Positions 33,301 through 44,700 of a DNA stretch of 64,000 nucleotides are shown here, piece after piece. Below the pieces are notes generated by a model. That model was not told the DNA's origin, made no database searches, and was given only the letters and a program-made list of their open reading frames with translations. How positions within the stretch are numbered: position 1 is the first letter of the stretch; each line of letters begins with the position of its first letter. Made by a program: the position numbers and the translations under genes. Location of the stretch: NCBI RefSeq assembly GCF_030463565.1, contig NC_134660.1:3051501-3115500 (forward strand). The letters run 5' to 3'. This stretch comes from Pelecanus crispus (Eukaryota > Chordata > Aves > Pelecaniformes > Pelecanidae).

Positions 33301-35996
33301 TGAACCCCGAGCCTGTACCTCAGCATCACGTCCGATTCTCTGACTATCTGGGCTATGTCACCCTTCTGGATCTTCTGCTGCGACAGCAGCTCGTGCGCCC
33401 TGGTCCACCTAGGGAAAGGCAGCAGAGTGAGCTTCCCGGGCAGCAACCTTAAGGCAGTCAGAAAAATAACAACTAAAGCTTCCCACTATTGCCACCAAGC
33501 CTAGAGACGGTCCAAGCCTTGTGTCTTGTAGTCCTCAGGGGCAAGGAGTTGCCAGGAGAAGGTCGCGCTCATCGCAAGCACTCACCACTCCACCATGAGG
33601 GGACATTTCTCCTCCAGGGTCCGGTTGGGATCGATTTCAATGGGATAGTAATAGTGCAGCAGGTCTTTCAGCTGGAGCATTGTACAGATGGAAAAAAAGA
33701 ACAGAGTGAACATCACGTCTAAAGAGACGGTAAGCAACAAAAAAAGCGTTTCTAAACTCCTCTAAAGCATCACACTTCCTAACGAAAAACACAACCAAAA
33801 CCATTTCACTAAGCAACTTCACTCTGAGCAAATCTGGAGAAGTCGGAAGCGTTAACCCTCCGGCAGCCTGGTTCACTCTCACCTTGCTTCAAATACTGCA
33901 CGTACAGATGCACACACCCCCCCTCTTCCTCCTCTTACCAGACCGAGAACGCCCACAGCTGACCATGCAAATTAAATTTCCCTTTTTAACTTCTCCTTCC
34001 ATCACCACTGGCTGAAATGCAGCCTGGACACTTGCCCCGCTCCCTGTCCTGGCAGCAAGGCGCAGCTTGGAGAGCCAGGACAACCTCCTGGTGATGGGTG
34101 ACAGGGACGAAACCCACAGAGCCAAGGAGCAGTGCCTTACAAAACAGCACCTACCTTCTTCTTGCCGTCCTCACTGATAACACGACTGTTATCGAGGATA
34201 TCTGTAAAGACAATAAAATGCCCATGCTGTAGCCCAGAAACATAAAAAGTCTTTCTAAAAAGCAGCTATCCTGCGTCTCCAGTGCAAAATGATAAATACG
34301 AGCAATCCCCAGGCAACCTCTCTTCCCAAAAATGAGCCACGTGCGGCACATCGACGTGAGCACAGGCTCACCACGGGGTCTCAACAGAGCGGCTCCTGCT
34401 GTGAACCTGCAGCACGCACCGACCGTAGGACACTGCTCAGCTGCGAGAGAGCAACGTCAACGCTAGCAAGCTGCAGGACACAAGTATCAGAAGGGGAAGC
34501 AGCAAGAGCAGGAGACAGCTTGTGCAGCGGGCTGTGGGCTGCCCGGGGGCAAGCAGCCAAGGCCCGGAGCTGCACCGAGAGAGAACGAGATGGAACGGTC
34601 AGGCTTGGGAAAGGAGGGAAGCAGAGGATAACAGGAGCCACAGAGACCGAGAACACAAACACGGAAAACAAACAGAATTAGCAACAGTAAAAACAACGGC
34701 TTCAACTCACTGTGCGAAGTGGGGCAGCGTCTGCCGTTGCACCCAAACCTGCTCAGCGTCATGTCGAAGTCAGAAATGACCTGGAAGGCGAGAGAAGACC
34801 AAATCTGCGCGTGACCCAGCAGGCTCTACCTTTGCCATAGCTAGCCAAAGGTGCTGCTGCCTGCAAGGATGCAAATCCAGCGCTGGCGCGTCTCACGCGA
34901 GGGTGCAGACTCACCGCGGGGCACGGCGGCAACGGATGTTGCCGCTCCTGCCAGCCGTAAAGCAGATGTCTTCATCTGAGACAGCCAGCTCCCCTCCCAC
35001 CCCAGCACTCTTATCAGCACCAAAAGGCATAATTCTGCTGACTTATTGCCATGGGCGGGGGGGGGTGTGTGCCTGGGGATTGCTCATATTTGTAGTTTGC
35101 AGAACAGAGAAGAAAAAGGCTCATCCAGGGAGAGCCACCAGCCTGGTCCCTCCCGCTCGCCTGGGGCTTCTCCCCCTCCACCTGCAAAACGTGCGGAAGG
35201 TGCTTCCCTGCACGAGGGCTGAAGCAGCTAGGCCACGGCCGGGGAGGCTGAGGAAGAGGGGGCGGCTGAAGGCCAGGACCGAGCGCGAGGGTGATGCATC
35301 ACCCGCTCTCGCTGGGCCAGCCCCACCACAGCCGGAGCCAAACGGGGCCAGTACCTGCAGCTTGTTCATCCCCTGCTCCTTGATGGACCGGATTATCCCC
35401 ATCACACGCTCCGGCTGCTGTATGCGGACCGTGGCTTTCTCCAGCTCGGGCACCTACGGGCAGGGACCCCCCGTTCGATGTCACCCGTGGGATCCCACAC
35501 AGCTCCTGGGGGACCGATGCCCTCCAGCCCCTGCTGCACTCTCTGCCCTGGCCGCGCTCCCCAGCTCCCCTCATCCCGGGGCCCCGCTCCCCATGGACCC
35601 CGCTCCCCCGGGGCCAGCCTCAGCCCAGCCTTAGCCCCCCAGCTCCTCTAATCCCGGGGCCCCGCTCCCCAAGGACCCCGCTCCCCCGGGGCCAGCCTCA
35701 GCCCAGCCTTAGCCCCCCACCTCCCCTCATCCCGGGGCCCGCTCCCCAAGGACCCCGCTCCCCCGGGGCCAGCCTCAGCCCAGCCTTAGCCCCCCAGCTC
35801 CCCTCATCCCGGGGCCCCGCTCCCCCGGGGCCAGCCTTAGCCCCCCACCGCCCGCTGCTCGCCACCCCGGGCTCCCGCCACCCCGCTCCCCAGCCCACGC
35901 TCCGTATGAGCCCCGGGCCCGGCTCCCAGCTGCGCTCCAGCCCGACCCCGGCCCCCTCCAGCCCGGCCCCGGCCCCGCAGCCCCCGCGCTCACCAT
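30391..35996 (-). CDS. NT5C3B: 7-methylguanosine phosphate-specific 5'-nucleotidase
   Basis: Cytosolic HAD-superfamily nucleotidase that hydrolyses 7-methyl-GMP left by mRNA cap decay, and also CMP. Coding exons: 35994-35996, 35355-35453, 34711-34780, 34155-34201, 33586-33671, 33319-33408, 32061-32223, 30841-31041, 30391-30501. Phases join perfectly to 289 residues (human about 292). HAD motif I is DFDMT (Asp38 nucleophile, Asp40). The SAG motif is FIFSAGVGD at about 150-158. Motif IV is GDSMGD with Asp227 and Asp231. The paralogue NT5C3A is similar, but gene order and the KATV start region favour NT5C3B. The first coding exon appears to hold only the ATG, immediately followed by a GTGAGC donor. 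If that were wrong, translation would have to begin in exon 2 at the Met of RVMGIIRS, losing the first helix. Confidence 0.93.
35564..35848. repeat. 78 bp tandem repeat in NT5C3B intron 1
   Basis: Three and a half copies of a C-rich unit of about 78 bp begin with CCCCGCTCCCC and contain GGGGCCAGCCTCAGCCCAGC. Copies start near 35582, 35660 and 35738; the last is truncated by an internal deletion. The array sits in the short first intron between the start-codon exon and exon 2. Confidence 0.9.
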
Positions 35997-36079
35997 CACG
36001 TCCCGCTCCGCTCCGCTCCGCGCCGGGCAGGGCCGAGCCGCGCCGGAGCCACGCAGCCGCGGGGAGGAGCCGGCGGGGG

Positions 36080-36345
36080 GGCGGGGCTGGGGGGCCCGGG
36101 GCCGGAGAGGGGGGTCCGGGGGAGGGGGGCTAGGGCTGGAGAGGGGGGGTCGGGGGGGGCCTAGGGCCGGAGAGGGGGGGTCGGGGGGGGCCTAGGGCCG
36201 GAGAGGGGGATCCGGGGGGGGCCTAGGGCTGGAGAAGGGGGATCCGGGGCCGGAGAGGGGGTGTCGGGGGAACCTAGGGGCGGAGAGGGGGGTCCGGGGG
36301 TGCCCGGGGCCGGAGAGGGGGGGTCCGAGGGTGCCCGGGGGTGCC
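36080..36345. repeat. G-rich tandem repeat upstream of NT5C3B
   Basis: Imperfect repeats of a unit of about 35-40 bp contain GGCCGGAGAGGGGG, GTCCGGGGG and CCTAGGG. It lies within the CpG-rich upstream region of NT5C3B and has many G runs on the plus strand. Confidence 0.8.
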
Positions 36346-36487
36346 CGCTGCGCTCCGGCTGGGGCTGCGCCTCCGCCCCGCGGCCGAAGCGGCTCCGGCG
36401 GGGCCGGCCGGTACCGGCGATTGCAGTCGCGTTTCCTCTGCAACGCGCTCCGAGCCAGGAAGGCGAAAGAGAAAGGAGAGATAAGGA

Positions 36488-36490
36488 TTT

Positions 36491-36523
<33 letters not shown>
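36488..36523. repeat. T10-A26 homopolymer tract
   Basis: A run of about 10 T passes directly into about 26 A, forming a self-complementary AT tract at the edge of the NT5C3B CpG island. Its exact length may be affected by sequencing. Confidence 0.85.
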
Positions 36524-36524
<1 letters not shown>

Positions 36525-37298
36525 TACGTGGCAAGGGGTGTCTTTTTACCGACACGCTTCCCCCAGCGTTACCACAAAACTCATTTAACTTAAAATTTTA
36601 ACTCCACACCGACAGTAACAGGAAAAGGTCCGAACCGTTTTCCAGTACCGAGACCCTCGCAGAGGTGCTCCCTGGCACCCGCGTTACCTACAGACACGGC
36701 GAGGCCCGGAGGAAAAGCAGCTGGCCATGAGTGAAGCCAGTGAGGGGTCGGGACGGGGCTCCCCGTCCTCCCGCTCTCCTCTCCCCGGCCCCGGGCAGCA
36801 CCTTCCACCCCTCCAAACTGGCAGCAGATGGGGCAGCGACAGAGCATTTGTGGCTTCGCCACTGCCATTACCTAGCCCGTGTCTCCGTTTCCTCCTGCGT
36901 GAGCTGATACAAGGGCACTTCAGAGCGGTCGGTGCCTGCATTTGGGGAGCTTTATACCCAAGCTAAACAATATTAAATAAGTTGCAGGGGAATCACAAGG
37001 CTGTTTTCGCGCAGAGCAGCCATCAACAGGGCGTAGGTACAGGGTCCAGCATAACCTGGGCTGTGGTTAAGCAAACGCTGAGGGCAGCCATGGAGCGAGA
37101 GAGCCAGGAGGACCAGGACCCCATTGCCCGCGGAGGGGCTCACAGCCGGTCCCGGGTCCCCCCCGCATCTGTGATCTCATTATGGGGCATATTCCAGAAC
37201 CACCAAGCAGACAGGGTTTCAGAGACGATGTTGGAAGGCAAGGACAAAGCCCTGTAGCACCTCAGAGGGAAGCACCTTCCACCGCCTCAGGCTTCAAC

Positions 37299-40200
37299 AT
37301 GGGCGACAGCTTGGCGCCCACCGGATATTCATCCTCACACATGGAGAGGAAGATGAGTGCTATGGCTTGCAGCGTCTTCAATGAGCTTCGCCTGGAAGGG
37401 AAACTCTGTGATGTGATCATCAGCGTGGATGGTATTGAATTCAGCGCTCACAAGAACATCCTCTGTAGCTGCAGTCACTACTTCAGGTCAGTGCTTGAAA
37501 CAAGAGAGGATGGGGACAAAGGGTGTTTCTTTCCTAGTCTGCGTCACGTCGCCTTAGTGTATCTCCAGCACTTACATCAGCACTGAAACTCTCATCCAGC
37601 GGCTACCCATAGTCCTGCTGCCTGCCTGGGCACCAGAATGAATCCACAACCTAGTATTTAACAGCAGCTCTGGAAGTGGCGTCTGACAAACCCCCGGATG
37701 CGGTGCCGGGCTGGGAGCGTGGCCAGCCTGGCTTATCTGCCATCGGGCGGGAGGTTTTCCTTCCCCACACACCATTATTTGCTGGTATTCTTGTTGAAGC
37801 AAGGTCACCACTCGCCCTGTTGCTCTCGGTCCACAGCCAGAGGCTGTGACTCCTTTTTAAAACAACCAGCTAGTAAAACATTAATTAATAAACTACATGG
37901 CCTCTCAGCATGGCTACCGCTAGTGCCCAAACTGGTGCCCGGGGAAGAAGGCGCAGGGGTGATGGGGTCAGGGTTTAACGCAGCAAAGCTGTTTTTTCCC
38001 CCAGCACTGCTTTGTTTTTTCAGGGCTTTGTTTACCAGCAGCTGGAACAACGCAGAGAAGATAGTATATAAAATCCCTGGCACTTCACCTGAAATGATGA
38101 GGCTCATTATCGAGTACGCCTACACCAGGACGGTACCGGTCACGGCTGACAATGTTGAAAGTTTGCTAACCGCAGCAGACCAGTTCAATATCATGGGCAT
38201 CATCAGATTGTGCTGCGAGTTCTTAAAAGCCCAGCTATGCTTGGAAAACTGCATCGGCATCTGCAGACTCACAGATTACTACCACTGTCCCGACCTGCGA
38301 GAAGCAGCCTACGTGTTCATCCTCCATCACTTCGAGGAGATGACCAACGTGTCTACAGAGTTTCTCGACCTCTCCGTCAACGAGCTAAAGCACATCATTG
38401 AGAAGGATGAGCTCAACGTGAAACAAGAGGATACCGTGTTCGAGGCTATTCTGAAATGGATTGCTTACGACCCGCAGAACAGGAGGCAGCACATCGCAGT
38501 CTTGCTGGGCGAGGTCGGTGCTGTCACGGCGTGGGCCCGGGCAGCCCTGCAGGGTTGGGCACGGGGCAGCTGAGCCAGAGCCGCTTTGCTTTTCTTGTAA
38601 GACAGGAGGAAATTGCAGCCTCCTAACGGTGCTCGCCAAAAAGCGAGCTTTCAGACCGTTAAGCTGCTGCTATGCTGGGGCACAGGTCAAAGATCCTGCG
38701 TTGGGGTTGGGGCAGAGCTTTTAAGTGCACATTTCCTCATGCTTAGAGCTCAAGTTTAACTGTTCCTCACATCCAGGAAGGGCCAAAGTTCATGTGGGAG
38801 GACGTTATCTCTCCATACACAAAGTTTATGAACATTTGCCCAGACAAGCTATACTATGCAAATAGCAGCAGGCGTTAGGGCAGTGTCAGTCTGCGTATGG
38901 GAAACCACCGTGCCAAAGCAGTGGCAGACTCCCTGCCATAAAATCGAATTATTTACCCTTGCACACCCCTTTCTGGGCCGGCTAAAAACTACACATTTAA
39001 TTCTCTGGTTCTCTAACGAGCTTTAGACAACACCATACCGTGGCCTGAAAGCAAAGCCATCCAGCATTGGATCTATCCACAAAGGATACCAAGGTATAAA
39101 GCATCCGCATTAATATTCTAACCTCCTTTTTTGCATTTTTCAGGTTCGACTGGCACTGATGCAAGCAGAATACTTCATGAACAACGTCAAAACACACGAT
39201 TATGTGAAGGACAGCGAGGAGTGCAGAGTTCTCATCATAAACGCGCTGACAGAAATGTACAACCTCAATATGCATGGCCCATCTTATTCTGATTTCGCCA
39301 ACCCGCTGAGTCGGCCTCGCCTGCCCTATGCCATCTTGTTTGCTATCGGAGGCTGGAGCGGGGGGAGCCCAACCAACGCCATCGAGACATACGACGCCCG
39401 TGCAGACAAGTGGGTGAACGTCACATGCCAGCAAGAAAGCCCCCTTGCCTATCACGGCACGGCTTATTTAAAAGGCTTTGTCTACGTTATCGGAGGATTT
39501 GACAGCGTGGATTATTTCAACAGCGTCAAACGGTTTGACCCGCTTAAGAAAACATGGCAGCAGGTTGCACCCATGCACTCGCGGCGCTGCTACGTCAGTG
39601 TCGCCGTTCTCAACAACTTCATCTACGCCATGGGAGGGTTCGATGGATACATGCGCCTCAACACAGCAGAACGGTACGAGCCAGAGACGAACCAGTGGAC
39701 ACTGATTGCCCCCATGCACGAGCAGAGAAGCGATGCTAGTGCGACCACGCTGCATGAAAAGGTAAATGGACTGTGAGATCACAGAAGCAGTTAAGGTTGA
39801 AGTATAGCGAGCAGGACAAGGAACCAAACAAACATCAGCGCGCAGCATTATGCAGTGAGCAAGTGCGGGTGCTTTCATACGGCGTGTATCGAGGTAGGGA
39901 CTTCCATGGAGCTCAGCCAGTGATAAACGCAGCTACCACTCCGAGTTCGTCATCTAGATAGAAAAGAGGAGCTCTGGGAGCAGGAAAGGTAACAAATGCT
40001 CCCTTTAACGTGATGGATCATTTAAAATAAAGAGGAAGAAAGTTCACATAAACCTTATTCATTAAATCCTGGAGCTACAGATACAAAGCTCTGTAAGAGG
40101 CAGCCACTGGCTGGCGCAGCAGAGATGCAGACAGGAGTGGTAAAACTCCTCCAGAGCTGCTTACCACCAAGAGCCCACTCGCTGCCCGACAGCGCTTCTC

Positions 40201-41532
40201 CCCACAGGTCAAATACCACGCCTACCTGCCTCATGCAGTTCAGGAAATAAAGGGTCTAAATCCTGCTGGCCTGAATAACTCACTGCACTTCTATTACTTC
40301 AAACCCAGGATGACCATTCCCATTAAAAAAAACCCAACAAAACAAAACCAACCAACCAAAACCTCCAAAATCCAACCACACCGTTCATTTTCTCGATGTG
40401 TTCTCCCACAAAGTTTTAACTGCCCTGCTCACACTTTTTTTTTTTACTCCTGTAAACAGGTGTATATATGTGGTGGGTTCAACGGCAATGAATGCTTGAT
40501 CACAGCTGAAGTGTATGATGCCACAACAAATCAATGGACCTTTATAGCCCCAATGAGAAGCAGAAGAAGCGGCGTAGGTGTGATTGCATATAGAAACGAG
40601 GTGTACGCGGTAAGGGAGAAGCAGTACCTCTGCCATATCACCACCCAGCACTTGTAGTACTTATTTTTGCTAATCTGCATTTCCTAGATTTTCAGGCTGG
40701 CCATTTGCTCGTAACAGAGATTTAGGGAAGAAAGTCGGAGCCAGAATGGTTGATATGCCTCCTGAGAATATTATCACCTGCACATTTTTTTGTTATGAAA
40801 AATGTGCGGACAATGTTTAAGCAGCTGCAGTAAAGAAATTATTTTCTGCTGCTGCGAACAGCCTTAGCAGCACAGAACATTTGCTTGGTCCTGTTTATCT
40901 TATCCACGTACTGCATTTAAACTCTGTAGCAGTGTAAAATCTAACATTTGCACAAAATAACTTTTGGACGCTCCAGAAAGAAGAAGGGAGCGGTCTGCAA
41001 TAAGCAAGCGTTGTGTTTAGAGATCACACGCTCTCAGCAATGCTCAAACTGAAGTCAGTGAGGCAGGACCCGCTACCATCTTAGTTGTGCACGAAATGAT
41101 TTGGCTGACTTAGCAGGTGAGGAGAGGCCTATTTCAACTCTGTACCTTTGGCATTCACAGGTAGGAGGATTTGATGGAGTCAACCGGCTTCGGAGCGTGG
41201 AAGCTTACAGCCCTGTTGCCAACACGTGGCGCACAGTCCACACCATGTTCAATCCTCGCAGCAACTTTGGCATCGAAGTGGTGGACGACCTTTTGTTTGT
41301 GGTTGGGGGCTTTAATGGTTTTACTACTACTTTCAACGTTGAGTGTTATGATGAAAACGCTAACGAGTGGTACGACGTTCACGACATGGGCATATACCGT
41401 AGTGCTCTGAGCTGCTGTGTGGTGCCAGGTCTCTCTAACGTCAGGGAGTACGTTGCCAGACGAGACAGCTACGTGGACAACTCTTCAAAGGAAGTCAGGT
41501 TCATTTCTTCAACAAGTAGCCTGCCTGTATAG
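37299..41532 (+). CDS. KLHL10: Kelch-like protein 10
   Basis: BTB-BACK-Kelch protein. In mammals it is expressed in spermatids, where it recruits substrates to a CUL3 ubiquitin ligase and is needed for male fertility. Coding exons: 37299-37486, 38024-38513, 39144-39761, 40460-40609, 41161-41532, all in phase, giving 605 residues (human 608). The BTB domain spans roughly residues 25-125 (ELRLEGKLCDVIISVDG, FSAHKNILCSCSHYF). BACK follows (QFNIMGIIRLCCEFLKAQLC, FEAILKWIA). Six Kelch blades run from about residue 280 to the end, with IGGWSGGSPTNAIE, VIGGFDSVDYFNSVKRFDP, AMGGFDGYMRLNTAERY and VVGGFNGFTTTFNVECYDE. The start at 37299 gives 16 residues before MERKMSAMAC, close to the human length. 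An in-frame ATG at 37182 would add 39 unfamiliar residues. The exon 2 donor (GTCGGT) is weak. Confidence 0.95.
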
Positions 41533-41548
41533 ACAGCTCCGCTTAGCT

Positions 41549-41554
41549 AATAAA
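41549..41554 (+). terminator. KLHL10: KLHL10 polyadenylation signal
   Basis: AATAAA lies 17 bp after the KLHL10 stop codon, implying a 3'UTR of only some 40 bp. The next motif downstream on this strand that could serve is also within the convergent KLHL11 end. Confidence 0.65.
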
Positions 41555-41715
41555 GTCTTCAGAGCAGCAAGTGAATGTATTCACTTATTCTAAAATAAAA
41601 ACAATTGATACAGGCCAAAAGAATAATTAGTATTTAAAACTTTCATTCTATGGCACCACAAAATGTGTGTCAGCCACAGCCTACATAGCAACTTAAAAAA
41701 CAGAAGGTACAACAG

Positions 41716-44700
41716 AATGCTAGAGAAATAAAAGGTTTATTTTCATTAATTCACTTATTACAATAAACTTTAGTACAGTGTATTTAAGGTAAAGAACATT
41801 ACACTAGGATTTGTTTCAAACAGCCTATACACACATACTACTTTACCTTCCTGGAAGTAAGTACAGGAGTGCTTCTTCCCCAAGCAATCTGTTGAAGTCT
41901 ACATTAATATCGACAGGAGAGTACAGCTGCCGCGATCCACAGTGACATGGACCTATGAGGAGTATCTGACTATTAATGGTCTTCAAACATCTCGTTAGTT
42001 CTACACTTTACATTCGTATTAGTAATAGGATTAGAGATCCTCAGGAGCACCTGTTTTATCAGACTTCTGCTCTGGACTGCCAAATTAGAGATATGATTTA
42101 CACCCTAACATAATGTGGACATAGCTGAAAGTAAATCTAAGCCATAAACCGCTTACTTTAAGCTTGCTTTTTTAAGCCCATTCAATGTTACAACATACTA
42201 TTACAAGGTTGTCCTAAAAATAACCTAGAAAGTTGCAATTCTTTGTGGCTCAGTTTGTCTATTCTGTGACACGCAAGCTGAGCCAATATTTCTGATTTTA
42301 ACCTTAACTGCAATGGAGGAAAAATTTTATCGAAATAGTATAGCAGAACGCTTGGCATAGTTATTCACAATGCATGCTAAAAAGTTGGCATGTTTTCTTC
42401 ATTTCTGGAGTGGTATCCTACTATATGCAAGAGAAAGTCTTATTAAAAATACATACAAACCCAGCATACTAACAGAGTATTCAGGCAGTTATAAAATACT
42501 ATGTACACATATGGCACCTAGAAATTACTACAATGACAGCTGAGTCTAGGCAGGATGTGTCCTACTCCACTAATACTTTGAGCAGAAAGACAGGACGTGA
42601 AACATGCATTTTGTGTCACATATTCAGTACAGGTATAGAGTTATGATTGTCATGAGGAGGAAAAACCACCCAATGTTCTTCTGGAAGGCCAGAAGTCAGC
42701 CTTCTAATACCTAACTGAATACATACTGGGATCTTACTGACATTTAACTAGCCACTATAAACACACGGAAAGAATTCCCAGGCTTTTGTTTATAGGATTG
42801 TTTTATAAATACCCAGCAAGCTACAGCAGTCAAGGGCCACAAGGAATTTGTTATGCGATTCACAGGTTAGTGGGCTAGATTACAGCCAGTCAATAACGCA
42901 ATTCTTCCGAACGCCTACATGTGATACAACGGATAGTTAAGACTTGTCAGTTAAAAACCATGTGCAATGCAATTGGTCCACTTACAGTCAAGGCTTAAAA
43001 AAAAGAAAAAACAACCCCAACTACTTAAAAATTCCATAGAATTGGCATAGCAAAAGTTAGAGCAAGCCAGTGCTGTTCACAGTGCCCATCACTCACCATG
43101 CAAACAGAACATACGGCGATATAGCGCATCACGTACAGAATGACGGCTGGCATTCACAAGTTAAGCTGTCCAGACACTAAGCTGTTTTGACGCTGTCTTT
43201 GAGTGGAATGTCTTTAGTAAACTATACAGCTTGTGAGTCAGCCAAAAGTTCTCATGGTAAGTGCAATATCAATTTTGCTCAGGAAAAGAAAGACTGCAAG
43301 AAGTTTGTTCTTGCATCTAACTTTGTTGCATGCTGCCACACATTAAACTATTTAGTTCATATTCCAGCTAAAATAGTAATCTTGGTATTTCTCCCTATAA
43401 ATTGCCCAGATTTGTTGACAGACTGCAAGAGGGCTTTGGCAGAGCTGTGGTGGTCTGACATACTACCATCCTTCAACTGCTTGCTAAAATCCCTACAGCA
43501 AAGTCAGTGGGATGGAGTACGTAAAATCTTCTCACTTGCTTCTGTGCAAAGTCTGGTGAAGTATCTTAAAATCAGCTCCCACAAATTTAAGTTAAATCAA
43601 TAGATTTGGTACTAAAGCTGTGAGACATTTTCACACTTCTATTCCCAAATCCTGCTTGTAGGGGCAGTAATTCTTAAACTACCCCAGCCAAATCTGCAAG
43701 TTCATGGGCCAAACTCCGCTGATTAACCCCTTGCTTACAGGCCTGCATGAGCTGATTTGGTAACGGTCACTTCTGAACATCAGCCTTAAACCTGAACAAG
43801 CTTACCTACTTCCTCTCTTGCATTAGGCCAGCATCATACAATTTAATCTGCCCTTGCATAACAATCCAACAGGCAAATAAAGTACAACACAGTTACTGCA
43901 GATGAGTAAACGGACACTAAACTGTTAAGATTTTCAAGGTTTGTTTTTTGTTTTTTTTAACCAAGGCTGGATTATTCTATTACAAAAAGACAAGTTATTG
44001 ATATCAAAAGTGGCAAGTGAACTGCAAAGTGGAGCATTAAGAGACATCAGAGAAACCTTTACACACTACGTGGTTGAAAGACTTACCCAGTGTTTCAGAT
44101 ATGATCTAGGTTGCCTGCTGAATTGGAAAATGAGAAGTATCAGCTCAGAAAGCTAAACAATTAAAAAACAAAACAAAACAAAAAACCAAACCGTTCGGAA
44201 GTTCTTTTGCAAAGAAGTTGCCCACATCAAAAACACCAACAAATCATCATATGAACTGAAGACAGTAAACAGATTCTCCAACAATGTTTGTCCACACAAA
44301 GTTTGGAACACCCTGGTTACTCCTCCCTTTCCCTTCCCTAAGATCCTGAGTTAAATCACATGAGAAAACCTGGAACATTCAAATGAAGGGAAGGATGAGG
44401 AAGAAAAGGAGGTAGGAAGGATGCATTGAACCACTAGTAACCTAAACCATCCTGGAGCTCTTTGGATAAGGGAGGAGGAGCGTTCAGTGGGACAGTTAAC
44501 TGAGAGGCAGTGATACTCTAAAGGAAGTATTCCGCATTCTGTTCCTTGGGAGTATAGCAGTAAGCAAACCAGAGCCAACCAGGGCACTGCTTTATGTAAA
44601 ACCACCTCAAAATGCCAAAAAGTATTTAAATCAGCTTAAATCCTACCGCCACAGTAAGTGGGGCAATTCAAATATTTAGAGACTGTGAAAACTCCAGATG

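Larger units (their letters stand above)
35997..37298. promoter_or_regulatory. Divergent upstream region of NT5C3B and KLHL10
   Basis: The start codons are 1.3 kb apart and the genes diverge. The NT5C3B side is a CpG island to about 36450. It is followed by an abrupt T10-A26 tract at 36488-36523 and then ordinary sequence to the KLHL10 start. No TATA box is convincing. A possible splice acceptor (CCGCCTCAG) ends at 37290, so KLHL10 may have an upstream untranslated exon. Confidence 0.45.

Noticed and set aside
43208-43603. Plus-strand frame of about 130 codons inside the presumed KLHL11 3'UTR
   Set aside because: No recognisable domain, no splice or homology support, and length is possible by chance in this composition; left as non-coding.
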